From positions 1 to 64,000 of the forward strand of contig NZ_JAAAMH010000016.1 in NCBI RefSeq assembly GCF_024105655.1: a DNA stretch of 64,000 bases, read 5' to 3'. Of this stretch, positions 1 to 8,629 are shown one piece after another (the first letter of the stretch is position 1; the number at the start of each line of letters is the position of its first letter). Source of the stretch: Aliihoeflea sp. 40Bstr573. GTDB lineage: Bacteria; Pseudomonadota; Alphaproteobacteria; Rhizobiales; Rhizobiaceae. The position numbers were made by a program, and so were the translations under genes. The notes beneath the pieces were generated by a model, which was not told the DNA's origin, ran no database searches, and worked only from the letters and a program-made list of their open reading frames with translations.

Positions 1-555
1 GCCGCCAGCACCGGAGGTCTTCATCCCAGCCTTCGCCGCGCGGACGGCCCTGCAAACCCAACCAGCGATGCCGCCCGCGCTGGCAACAAGACCGTCAATG
101 CACTAACATTCCAGCCGGACCCGTCAGGGGGGGCTGATCAAAGAGGGGGCAGTATTCATACACGCTAGAGCCCTGCGCACTTCGGACGCTATCAGAGTTT
201 TAAGAGGATGAGCGGCGGCATCGTGACAACAAGCGCCACCAGACAATCCTTGCGATACTCACCGCTGCTCTCATTCTCGTAGGTCTCCCGCAAGCTATAA
301 GTAGCGGAGTTCAGGCCTATCGGTACTTTGTGGCATCTGACGCAGAAATAAATGTTTCCTCTCCAACGTCCGATGTGTCCGATAGGTAACAGACTAAAAT
401 TGCGATGACGTGCGGGGACGGCGTTCCGCCCCGAGACGCTATCCAAAGCTTGTTGGCACAAATTTGGTACAAATCGCGACATGCGGCCAAGTTTGTTGTC
501 CGTCGCAGCGCGAAGCCTCAGCAATTTTCTGGAATGAGTTCAAGAGCTTGAGAGA
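1..555. other. Left-edge region, no recognisable gene
   Basis: No protein family is recognisable here. The plus frame starting at base 1 stays open for 55 codons and stops at 166-168, so it could be the last part of a gene that begins outside the window, but its residues match nothing I know. A 110-codon minus frame at 192-524 and short plus frames have no convincing ribosome site or family signature. The stretch appears less GC-rich than the genes to the right. It lies immediately 3' of a tRNA gene, which is where integrated elements end, but no integrase or duplicated tRNA end is visible. Confidence 0.4.
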
Positions 556-629
556 TGGCTGGGGAACCTGGATTCGAACCAGGACTAACGGAGTCAGAGT
601 CCGTGGGTCTACCGTTAACCTATTCCCCA
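556..629 (-). tRNA. tRNA-Gln (anticodon CTG)
   Basis: Read on the minus strand, the segment folds as a complete cloverleaf. The acceptor arms are TGGGGAA and TTCCCCA, the anticodon stem ACGGA/TCCGT encloses the loop CTCTGAC with anticodon CTG, and the T arm carries the standard GGTTCGAATCC. The discriminator base is G and the terminal CCA is encoded in the DNA (556-558). The anticodon reads CAG, so the tRNA carries glutamine. Confidence 0.95.
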
Positions 630-664
630 AGACCGGCGCGCTCGTGCCGCGCTGATGTGGGCGC

Positions 665-692
665 CTTTTATCCGTGCCGGCAGAATAGTCAA
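665..692 (-). promoter_or_regulatory. Probable promoter of tRNA-Gln
   Basis: On the minus strand a TTGACT hexamer (687-692) is followed after 16 bases by TAAAAG (665-670). This is a reasonable sigma-70 pair. It would start transcription near 658, about 29 bases before the mature tRNA 5' end at 629. Confidence 0.5.
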
Positions 693-814
693 CCCCCAAT
701 GAGGCAAGTTGATGGGGGGGGCGGCATGATGAGCGAGACGCGACTTGTCGTCGATTGCTGGGATCGCGCGCCTCGCGTCATCTTCGCGCGCGAAATTGGC
801 CGGTACGGAACCGT

Positions 815-2155
815 TCATCTCTCGGTGAAGGCGCGCGCCATCGAATCCGTGATCGGCTTGGCAAGGTAGTTGAAAAACGTGCGCTCCTCGATCTGGATCA
901 TGATCTCGGCGGGCATGCCAGGCGTTGGCTGGAAGCCGCGCACGCGGGCCAGTTCGCTCGGCGGGATGTCGATGCGTGCCAGATAGACGTCCTGAGCCTT
1001 GGCCGAGGTCTGCTGCTCGGAGAGGGCATCAGCCGAGACATAGATGACATGTCCCTCGAGCACCGGCGTGGTGCGTTGGTTAAGAGCAGTCAGGCGGATC
1101 GTCGCGGGCTGGCCAACGCGCACACTGTCGATTTCAGTGCGGGGAACCTGAGCCTCGATCAGGAGCGGCACATCGTGCGGCAGGATTTCCATCACCGCCT
1201 TGCCGCTTTCGATCACGCCGCCATTGGTGTGATAGAAGGAGCGTACGATCGTGCCGGCCACCGGGGCGACGATCGAGGCGCGCTGCAGCACGTTCTCGGC
1301 CTCGCGAGACTGTTCGCGCACGACGTCTAGTTCGCCCTGTATGTCCTGAAGGCGGTCCAGCGCCTCCTCGCGAAAAGCGCTTTCGGCCTGGACGATCTCC
1401 TGACGGGTGCGCTCGACCTGTGTCGTCGCCTGATCTATTTCCGAAGCGAGGCGTCCGATCTGGCCATCGGCGTCGGCCATGGCGCGTTCCAGCGCCTTCA
1501 ATTCCGTCCCGCGCAGCAGGCCCTTTTCGAACAGGATGGCCTTGCCCTCGTGCTCTTCTCGCAAGAGGGCAAGTTGCTGCTCATAGGACGCCTTTTGCCG
1601 ATCATAGCCTTCGGCCCGGAACTCGAGCGATAGCATGTTTTGTTCCAGAATGCTGAGTTCGCCTTCGATCTTCATGCGCTGCGCATCGAAATTGAGTTTC
1701 TGGCTCTCGATGATCTCGACCACCTCGGGCTCGTGGAGATGATCGGCGAGGAACTCTGGCAAAGCCATCTTGTCCAGTCCCTGGTACTGCGAACGGAGCC
1801 GGGACGCGATTGCCTCGAGACGCGCGCGGCGCAAGAAGAGTTCGCGATCCTTGGCAAGGGCCGCAGTTTCATCGAGAAGGACGAGCGGCTGGCCGGCCTC
1901 GACCATGTCGCCTTCGAAGACCATCAGTTCCTTGATCACGCCGCCGCCGAAATGCTGGACGATCTTGTTCTGGCCCGTCGCCACAAAGCTGCCTTGCGAA
2001 ATGACGGCCGAGGCAAGCGGCGCCGTGAGCGCCCAAGCGCCGAAACCGCCGAAAGTGATGCCGAGAAGCGCAACCCCGAAGACCGTTTGCTTCCAGATCG
2101 AGCGGGGCACGTCCGCATACCACTGAATGTCATGAACCGAAGCGATATCCGACAT
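815..2155 (-). CDS. Type I secretion membrane fusion protein, HlyD family
   Basis: Periplasmic adaptor of a type I secretion system, linking the inner-membrane ABC transporter to a TolC-type outer-membrane channel. The 446-residue product has a short cytoplasmic N-terminus and one membrane segment at about residues 24-45. A lipoyl-like half follows, then a long charged helical stretch at about 150-290 typical of the HlyD coiled coil, and a C-terminal beta region ending in a family-like IQIEERTFFNYL segment. The length is normal for the family. It starts 9 bases after the stop of the ABC transporter gene, so the two are one transcription unit. No TolC-like gene is in the window. The family call is secure; the cargo is inferred only from the two genes upstream. 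Confidence 0.93.
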   Translation of the reverse strand: MSDIASVHDIQWYADVPRSIWKQTVFGVALLGITFGGFGAWALTAPLASAVISQGSFVATGQNKIVQHFGGGVIKELMVFEGDMVEAGQPLVLLDETAALAKDRELFLRRARLEAIASRLRSQYQGLDKMALPEFLADHLHEPEVVEIIESQKLNFDAQRMKIEGELSILEQNMLSLEFRAEGYDRQKASYEQQLALLREEHEGKAILFEKGLLRGTELKALERAMADADGQIGRLASEIDQATTQVERTRQEIVQAESAFREEALDRLQDIQGELDVVREQSREAENVLQRASIVAPVAGTIVRSFYHTNGGVIESGKAVMEILPHDVPLLIEAQVPRTEIDSVRVGQPATIRLTALNQRTTPVLEGHVIYVSADALSEQQTSAKAQDVYLARIDIPPSELARVRGFQPTPGMPAEIMIQIEERTFFNYLAKPITDSMARAFTER

Positions 2156-2164
2156 GGAAAGATC

Positions 2165-4216
2165 CTACTGCAACTGGTGGCCGAAAGAGCCGAGCTCTAC
2201 GGAAATGCCACGTGTCTGAAGCGCATCGAGAACGTCCTTGCTCGGGCCGAAGAGCGCGACCGTCCCGTTGACGAGCAAAAGGATCTTGTCGACGCTCTGC
2301 AACAGCGCGGGCCTCTGTGTGATCGTGATGACCGTAATCTTCTCGCGCTTGGCATGTTCGAGCGCACGTTTGAGCGCTGCGTCGCCCGCCTGGTCGAGAT
2401 TGGAATTTGGCTCGTCGAGCACCACCATGCGCGGGCCGCCGAAGAAGGCACGGGCCAAGGCGATGCGCTGTTTCTGCCCGCCCGACAGCGGCGTGCCGTC
2501 GGCGGCGACCATCGTCTCATAGCCATGCGGCAAGGACGAGATCATCTCATGAACGTCGGCCAGAACCGCCGCTTCGTAGATCTGCTCGTCCGTAGCGTCG
2601 TCGCGCATTCGAGCGATGTTGGCCTTGATCGTTCCGGGGAAGAGCTGGACGTCCTGCGGCAGATAGCCGATGTTCTCGCCGAACTGGCGCTGGTCCCAAT
2701 TGCGAAGATCCATGAGATCAAGCCGCACATTGCCCGAGGTCGGCAGGATCGAGCCCACGAGCATCTTGCCGAGCGTCGTCTTGCCTGCACCCGAGTTGCC
2801 GATAACGGCAAGCGAATCGCCTGGATTGAGCGAAAAGGTCAGTCCGTTGAGAACGACACGCTTGGTGCCTTGCGGCACGTAGAGAAGACGCTCCACATCG
2901 AGCCGCCCTTCGGGTCGCGGCAGGTTCAATCTTTCGAAATTCAGGGGCGAGGCGTTAAGCAGCGCCGTGATCCGGCCATAGGCGGATTTCGACTGCGTGT
3001 ACTGGTTCCAGCCTTCGATCGCGCCTTCGATCGGGGCCAGCGCGCGGCCGGCGATGATCGAGGCCGCGATGACCATGCCACCGGTAATCTGCCCTTCAAT
3101 CGCGAGAAATGCACCCCACCCGAGCATGCCGACCTGGGTCAGCAGGCGCGCGCCCTTGGAAAGGGCCGAAAACATTATGTTCCGGTCCTGGGCGAGCACT
3201 TGCGCGCGCAGGGATTCGGCAGTGTCCCTGCCCCAGATCCGCACCGCCTCGGGTATCATCGCAAGCGCATTGATGATCTGCGAGTTGCGCGACATGGAAT
3301 CGAGATGGAGATTGGCCTTCACCTGCGCGGTGTTTGCCTCGCCGAACGGCGTCGACGTCGCCTTCTGGTTGATAACGGTGATCACAAGCAGAAGCAGGGC
3401 CGTGCACACGACGATGAAGCCAAGATGCGGATGGATCAGGAAAACCGCGACGAGGAAGAGCGGCGCGATCGGTGCATCCAGGAACGAAATCAACGTACGC
3501 GAGACGAGGAAGGAGCGAACCTGGGCAAGGTCGCCCAACGTCTGGTATTCCTTGCCGTTTCCCGTGAGCGAGGCGCGCGCGGCGGCCGACAGGATGGGCG
3601 AGCCGAGCTGGGCCGCGACTTCGACGGCCGTCCGCATCAGGATCAAGCGGCGGATGGCGTCGAACACCGCGTGGAGGACGACCGCGCCGACGATGACGAT
3701 GGTCAGCATCGTCAGCGTGTCGAGCGAGCGGCTGGTGAGAACGCGGTCGGAAATCTGGAAGAGATAGATCGGGATCGCGAGAACCAGGACGTTGCTGGCC
3801 ACGGTGAACACCATGACGATGGCAAGGTTGCGCCGGACCACGCTGATGCCGTTCTTGAGCTGAGCGGCGAAATCGACCGGGCCGAGGCGCTTGTGGAACC
3901 CGGTTTCGGAACCGTTGGTGTTGGCCGCGACCTTGCCGGGCGCCCGAGCTGCGGCGATCGGCCCATTGTCGGCCTCGATCGTCACCATTCCGGAGGGTTT
4001 GCGCGGCGCCTCCGAGCTGCGCGGAACGGGGCCGCCGGGTGGGGTTTCTATCGTGACGGTCCCTGCGGCCTGCTGGACGTCGGCTGCGTTTTTCTCGATC
4101 CGCTCGATCGCGCGATCGACTTCGTCCAGATGCGGCATCCGGCCGGCAGTCTCTCCTGCGCGTTGGTCCTCCGCGTCCGGTCGGTTCGGACGCGCTGCGT
4201 GATCTTCCTGCGTCAT
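2165..4216 (-). CDS. Type I secretion ABC transporter (permease/ATPase, PrtD-like)
   Basis: Inner-membrane ATP-driven exporter of a type I secretion system. The 683-residue protein has a hydrophilic N-terminal extension of about 125 residues, rich in charged residues and proline. A six-helix membrane domain follows at about 125-430, then a nucleotide-binding domain with Walker A GNSGAGKTT near 472, signature LSGGQKQR near 576 and Walker B VVLDEPNSNLD near 600. No C39 peptidase domain is visible, as in PrtD-type exporters, whose substrates carry a C-terminal signal. The frame is open further upstream, but the chosen ATG at 4216 follows a GGGGGGA ribosome site and avoids overlap with the upstream gene, which ends at 4233. 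The long N-terminal extension is unusual for PrtD proteins. Confidence 0.93.
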   Translation of the reverse strand: MTQEDHAARPNRPDAEDQRAGETAGRMPHLDEVDRAIERIEKNAADVQQAAGTVTIETPPGGPVPRSSEAPRKPSGMVTIEADNGPIAAARAPGKVAANTNGSETGFHKRLGPVDFAAQLKNGISVVRRNLAIVMVFTVASNVLVLAIPIYLFQISDRVLTSRSLDTLTMLTIVIVGAVVLHAVFDAIRRLILMRTAVEVAAQLGSPILSAAARASLTGNGKEYQTLGDLAQVRSFLVSRTLISFLDAPIAPLFLVAVFLIHPHLGFIVVCTALLLLVITVINQKATSTPFGEANTAQVKANLHLDSMSRNSQIINALAMIPEAVRIWGRDTAESLRAQVLAQDRNIMFSALSKGARLLTQVGMLGWGAFLAIEGQITGGMVIAASIIAGRALAPIEGAIEGWNQYTQSKSAYGRITALLNASPLNFERLNLPRPEGRLDVERLLYVPQGTKRVVLNGLTFSLNPGDSLAVIGNSGAGKTTLGKMLVGSILPTSGNVRLDLMDLRNWDQRQFGENIGYLPQDVQLFPGTIKANIARMRDDATDEQIYEAAVLADVHEMISSLPHGYETMVAADGTPLSGGQKQRIALARAFFGGPRMVVLDEPNSNLDQAGDAALKRALEHAKREKITVITITQRPALLQSVDKILLLVNGTVALFGPSKDVLDALQTRGISVELGSFGHQLQ

Positions 4217-4232
4217 GTCTTGGTCCCCCCGC

Positions 4233-6248
4233 TCATGCGAGCATGGTTTGCAGTCCATCGGTCTGACCGGCATCCTGCGGGTGATAGCCTGGGTCGAGCG
4301 AGGAATTTGCGTCGGCATGATCGTTGGACGCGTCATCCACCAGGAAGGCGACTGCCTCGTTGACCAGCGCATTGGGATCGCGCGCGCCGAGCAGATCGGG
4401 CGATGCGGAGATGAACTCTGCCTGGATCAGCACGTCCTGCGCGTACTGCTCGCCACCGACATAGGTCTTGCCCAGCGAATCGAGGTCTGAAATGCCAGCC
4501 AGGTTGATCAGGGCATTGTCGCCCGTCTGAAGCGTCCAGCTGGCATCTTCGACCGGATCGATCGCGTTCATGGCGAGTGCGATCTGATCGCTGTCGCCCA
4601 GGATGTTGGTCTGGCCGACATAGTTGAGCTTGATCAAGTCGCCGCTGATATAGAGCACCTTGAGCGCGCCGAGATCGGCGAAGGCCGTATCGGTCAGAAC
4701 ATCGCCTGCGGCCCCATCGCCGCCAAGCGCGAGACTGTCGGCGAATGCCTTGTAGGCATCGGGAAGCGCATCGAACCGGGTCGCGCCGCCGACATTGTAG
4801 ATTGAGGCCTCATTCCAGAGCAGATTTCCGGAGGTAGAAGCCGTGCCGTTGCCTGTTGTGGTGAACCCGTCCACCGCGCCGATCAGATCATTGTCGAACA
4901 GAACGTTGAGCTGCTGGATGATGTTGGCGTCGTAGACATTGCCGCCGATGATGATCAGGTCGTAGGCGAAGGCCATTTCGAACAGCGAGATTTGATTGAC
5001 CGACAGATTGTCGCCGGCAATCACACTGGTGGTCACGCCCGACGAGGACAAGATGCCGATGTCGTTGTCGGACATGAAGACGAACTGCTGCAGCCAGTTG
5101 ACGATCATCACATCGCCGTCGATGCGCTCGACCACCCAATGCTTGGGGAAGTTCGGTTCGTCGCCGGCCTGGCGCATTTCCTCGAACGTGTCGTAGCGTG
5201 CGAAGGATGCCAGGTTGAACGCCTTCGTCGCTGCCGCATCGGGGTCAAGCCATGTCGAAACGTCTTCGGAGACTGCATCCTCGTCCATCCAGGCATTGAT
5301 CTGGATGATCGCATTCAGTTCGAAATGGCTGCCGACCACCGCAGTCACTGTCGCAGCGGTCCAAAAGCTCGTCACCGAAACGGCGTTCACCAGAGCGTTG
5401 CCGCCCGCTTCCAACGATACGGACGCCTCGAAATGGGCATTGGCTTCAATCCGCACCGACATCTGGCCGACAGGCTCCAGCTCAGCTTCCGGTTCGTCAT
5501 CCGCTTCGGGATCATAGTAATCGATCAGCGACGGCAACTCGTCGACGAGTTCGCCATTCAGATAGTCGCCTTCGAGCGTTGCCGATTTCGTCACGAACAC
5601 GCTCGCGCCTTCCGGCGCCGACGACGCGTCGAAGCTGTCGAATGCTTCGATCGCGGTCGTGATGAAGTCGACCACGGCATCGACGGAGCCCGGCAAGGCC
5701 GGATTGGCGATCGGCGAGATCGACAAGGCCTCGGATGCAAAGTCGAGGAGGGGATCGTTGTCGATTGGCTCGGCTGAAAAGACGAGACCGGAACCGCCGA
5801 CGTTGAAATAGTCGTTATCTGACAGCGAAATCTTCTGGATGAGATAGTTCGCGACGGAGCCGAGCGGCTCGATGTCAGGCAAGATGGTCTTCGTCACATA
5901 GCTCAGCGCAATCGAGGCCGGGGCGAGCTCAAGCAGCGCCGGCCACTGCGCGTATAACTTGTCCGTCAGTTCGGGCAGTTCGGGTGGGACGAATCTCACA
6001 TACGACCACGGCACAACCAGCAGAATATCGGGTGCCGGCGGCTCGTAGGCCAGCTCGGGAACGTAGCTGCCCAACTGGAAACGAGCGTCGAACTGAGCTT
6101 CGATGAAAGGCAATTTCGGGTAGTCGAGCTGGTCGGCTTTGTCGGCCAGGAACTGGTCATATGCCTCGCGCATACGCGCTTGTTCGATAAGCGTGTGAAA
6201 GTGACCAAAAAAATGCGCGATGATCTCGGTGACGCTGTCCATCGACAT
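4233..6248 (-). CDS. Acidic repeat protein encoded with the type I secretion genes (probable cargo)
   Basis: I do not recognise a named family. The 671-residue product is strongly acidic, almost lacks cysteine, and has no signal peptide or membrane helix, as expected for type I cargo. A motif of hydrophobic residues, glutamine, hydrophobic residues and an acidic D-x-D recurs at about residues 135-147, 313-325, 385-399, 442-456 and 543-556, with a weaker copy at 605-620. Examples are YLIQKISLSDNDYF and NIIQQLNVLFDNDLI. Stretches of the form GDNxLxN follow several copies, suggesting a beta-solenoid-like repeat. The RTX nonapeptide GGxGxDxUx is absent. The ATG at 6248 follows an AGGGGAG ribosome site; a second in-frame ATG lies two codons on. 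The gene lies 16 bases upstream of the ABC transporter gene. Secretion is inferred from operon position. Confidence 0.7.
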   Translation of the reverse strand: MSMDSVTEIIAHFFGHFHTLIEQARMREAYDQFLADKADQLDYPKLPFIEAQFDARFQLGSYVPELAYEPPAPDILLVVPWSYVRFVPPELPELTDKLYAQWPALLELAPASIALSYVTKTILPDIEPLGSVANYLIQKISLSDNDYFNVGGSGLVFSAEPIDNDPLLDFASEALSISPIANPALPGSVDAVVDFITTAIEAFDSFDASSAPEGASVFVTKSATLEGDYLNGELVDELPSLIDYYDPEADDEPEAELEPVGQMSVRIEANAHFEASVSLEAGGNALVNAVSVTSFWTAATVTAVVGSHFELNAIIQINAWMDEDAVSEDVSTWLDPDAAATKAFNLASFARYDTFEEMRQAGDEPNFPKHWVVERIDGDVMIVNWLQQFVFMSDNDIGILSSSGVTTSVIAGDNLSVNQISLFEMAFAYDLIIIGGNVYDANIIQQLNVLFDNDLIGAVDGFTTTGNGTASTSGNLLWNEASIYNVGGATRFDALPDAYKAFADSLALGGDGAAGDVLTDTAFADLGALKVLYISGDLIKLNYVGQTNILGDSDQIALAMNAIDPVEDASWTLQTGDNALINLAGISDLDSLGKTYVGGEQYAQDVLIQAEFISASPDLLGARDPNALVNEAVAFLVDDASNDHADANSSLDPGYHPQDAGQTDGLQTMLA

Positions 6249-6337
6249 GGCAGGCTACTCCCCTGGTCATCTTCTTGTTGACTTTGGGGCTGCGCGGCTG
6301 GAGCCGCGCAGCCCTTTCTTGCAAAAGCACTGCGAAA

Positions 6338-8101
6338 TCAGGCGTTGTCGCCGTCTTCGCCGAACGACGTGTTGGTCATCGACCCACCGACGATGGTCAT
6401 ATCAACCGCGTTCTGCTGCAGATTGGCGCCCATGACGATCGACTGGTTGAAGTTTGCAGAGTCGGCGAACGCATCCGCGGATGCGGCGCTCGAACCGGTG
6501 ACGATGCCGTCATCGCCATTGCCCGAACCCCACTGCCCGCCGGCGCCGCCGTAGCCGCCGTCACCGGTGGTGGCAATGCCGCCGCCGCCGCCGCCGCCAC
6601 CGTGGCCACCATAGGCCCAGCCGCCGGTCGTCGCGCCGGTCATGGCTTCTGCCCAAGCTCCGCTGAGCGCTGCGCCCCCGTCACCGCCAAGTGCGGATGC
6701 CGCGCCGCCGGCTGCCAAACCGCTGGTGGCATCGCCGCTGTCCGCTGCGCCGCCAACACCGTAGCCGCCGGCCCCGGTATCACCGCTGATTGCGCCGCCG
6801 AAGCCATTGCCTTCACCCGCACCGAAGCCGAGGGCGGTGGTATCGTCGATGTCGCCGCCATCGCCTGCGTCATCGGCATCACCAGCTGCGCCGGTGCGTC
6901 CGCCATTGGCATTGCCACTGTCGCCGGTCTTGTTGTTGCCGCCGTCGCCGGCGTCATCAGCGTCGCCGCCGATGTTCAGGATCGGGATCTTGGCGAACAT
7001 TGCGTCGACGCCGTCGCCGCCTTCGGAGTCACCGCCATCGCCGGCATCGTCGGCATCGCCGGTCCGGCCGGTTTCGCCGCCATCGCCTGCCTTGGCGTCA
7101 CCACCTTCGGAGTCGCCGCCATCGCCGGTACCAGCCGCCGCAAGACCTGCGCCGAGGCCGGCACCGATGCCCAGCCCGACGCCGACCGCCGTGCCGCTAT
7201 CGCCTGAACGAGCGCCTTCACCGCGTCCGCCCTCGGCCTTGCCGCTTTCGGCGTTGCCGCTGTCGGCATTGCCGCCATCGGCCTTGCCGCCGTCGCCGTC
7301 GCCGCCCTTGGCCAGGCTCAGCGCACCGACATCATCGATGTCGCCGCCTTCAGCCTTGCCGCCGAACGCCCAGCCGCCATTGCCGCCGTTCCCGCCATTG
7401 GCATCCGCGTCGTCGCCGCCATTGCCGCCGCCGCCGCCCGCATTGATGCCATCTCCGGCTTCAGCCTTGCCACCGTCCGCGTCGATGTCGAGCTTGAATT
7501 CGCCTTCGTTCTTGACGCTTGCTTCTTCGAGCTTGTCATCATCGGAAATGTAGGCGTTTTGCGAGATCACGTTGCCGACACTTGTGCCGGAGCCGGTGAA
7601 CGCACCATTCATCACATCTTCGATCTGCGTGGCGAACAGGCCGTCGACCTTTGAATCGTCGATATCTACGAAGTCGTCGTCGGTCGGCTTGTAGTGTTCC
7701 AGATCGAGATCGACATCCACGTCCACCTTCACTTCGGTGTCGTTGACGTTGATGTTCTTGTTGAAGGCTTCGTTGACATTCGTGTTGTAGTTCTCGGCAA
7801 TCGCCTTGGCCTTCGCGTCGGCGTCCGAATAGGAATCGGAATCCGACTTGGAGTCAGACTCCGACTTGGCATCGGACTCCGACTTCGCATCGGAATCTGA
7901 ATCTGAGTAGGATTCCGCATCCGACTTCGCGTCGGAATCGGACTCAGCATCCGACTTCGAGTCCGCGTCGGATTCGGATTCCGACTTTCCGTACTGGAAT
8001 TGCTTCTGCCACTGATCCTGTTCTTGATCCTGCTTTTGTTCCTGATCATCGCCGTAATGCGGCTTCTGAGGCTGTGGCTTCGTATAACGTGACTTATCCA
8101 T
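6338..8101 (-). CDS. Extreme low-complexity protein (Gln, Ser/Asp and Gly-rich blocks), first gene of secretion operon
   Basis: The 587-residue product has no recognisable family but a clear layout. Residues 1-38 are polar and Gln-rich. Residues 39-97 are almost only Ser, Asp, Ala, Lys and Glu in short SD-type repeats. Residues 98-208 are Asn/Asp-rich and contain ISQNAYISDDDK, which resembles the Q/DxD motif of the next gene. Residues 209-540 are Gly-rich with Asp, Ala and Asn (GDADDAGDGG recurs). The C-terminal 47 residues are less repetitive (NLQQNAVDMTIVGG). There is no Cys, signal peptide or transmembrane helix. The ATG at 8101 follows AGAGGAT; an upstream in-frame start has no good ribosome site. 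Likely cargo or matrix protein of the adjacent type I system, by position only. Confidence 0.65.
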   Translation of the reverse strand: MDKSRYTKPQPQKPHYGDDQEQKQDQEQDQWQKQFQYGKSESESDADSKSDAESDSDAKSDAESYSDSDSDAKSESDAKSESDSKSDSDSYSDADAKAKAIAENYNTNVNEAFNKNINVNDTEVKVDVDVDLDLEHYKPTDDDFVDIDDSKVDGLFATQIEDVMNGAFTGSGTSVGNVISQNAYISDDDKLEEASVKNEGEFKLDIDADGGKAEAGDGINAGGGGGNGGDDADANGGNGGNGGWAFGGKAEGGDIDDVGALSLAKGGDGDGGKADGGNADSGNAESGKAEGGRGEGARSGDSGTAVGVGLGIGAGLGAGLAAAGTGDGGDSEGGDAKAGDGGETGRTGDADDAGDGGDSEGGDGVDAMFAKIPILNIGGDADDAGDGGNNKTGDSGNANGGRTGAAGDADDAGDGGDIDDTTALGFGAGEGNGFGGAISGDTGAGGYGVGGAADSGDATSGLAAGGAASALGGDGGAALSGAWAEAMTGATTGGWAYGGHGGGGGGGGIATTGDGGYGGAGGQWGSGNGDDGIVTGSSAASADAFADSANFNQSIVMGANLQQNAVDMTIVGGSMTNTSFGEDGDNA

Positions 8102-8629
8102 CGTCGTATCCTCTAGAAGTGAGGACGCGTCGGCTTGACCGCCATACATCTAACTGGGGCCTTCACCTTGCGTCGGTTGACGTTTCAGACACTTTCGCGC
8201 CGAACTTGCGCGAGACGACCGCCGGTTTGGAATCTCGAAAACACGCTACCCATATCGAGACAACACGATACAAAAACCAGCGATCAACTATCGAAGTGTG
8301 CTTCCGCAAGCAGATATGGGTAAGATGACAAATCGGTCTAAATCTTCGTGATACAGACTACTGGATCGCGTGTTAATTTTCTTGGGGTTGGCTATCATGT
8401 TAAGTTCGCAACCTGTTTCGATACAGATTGTTAATCGTCTAATTCATCGAGAGTTCGGGCGTTGCCAACGAATTTGTAGGCGGCCAAACCATTATAGATC
8501 GTTCAGCCTATTCCGAATTCATGGGACGTCAGTTACGATGCGTTAACTAAGGGCTAGTCACGCCAGGCGAATGACTTAGTCCAAAGGAGGCGGGCGAACC
8601 GTCAGTGGCGTCATGAGGGGGTATCGGCT
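8102..8629. promoter_or_regulatory. Divergent regulatory region between secretion operon and luxR-type gene
   Basis: A 528-bp gap, clearly more AT-rich than its surroundings, lies between two divergently transcribed units, so it should hold both promoters. GATACA occurs three times on the plus strand (about 8269, 8350 and 8421), the last two as GATACAGA. TGTTAAT occurs at about 8371 and 8430. These may be operator elements, but no spacing or symmetry makes one of them convincing. No gene with a credible start is seen in it. Confidence 0.45.

Noticed and set aside
192-655. Short frames (110 aa minus at 192-524, 81 aa plus at 410-655) near tRNA-Gln
   Set aside because: No ribosome site or family resemblance, and the second crosses the tRNA gene.
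1640-4363. 907-codon plus-strand open frame opposite the type I secretion genes
   Set aside because: It is the antisense of well-supported HlyD and ABC transporter genes, has a Arg/Asp/Glu-rich random composition and no domain; high-GC codon use keeps this frame open by chance.
4233-8101. RTX calcium-binding repeats in the two putative type I cargo proteins
   Set aside because: No GGxGxDxUx nonapeptide occurs; the Gly-rich block of the 587-residue protein is irregular and lacks the pattern.
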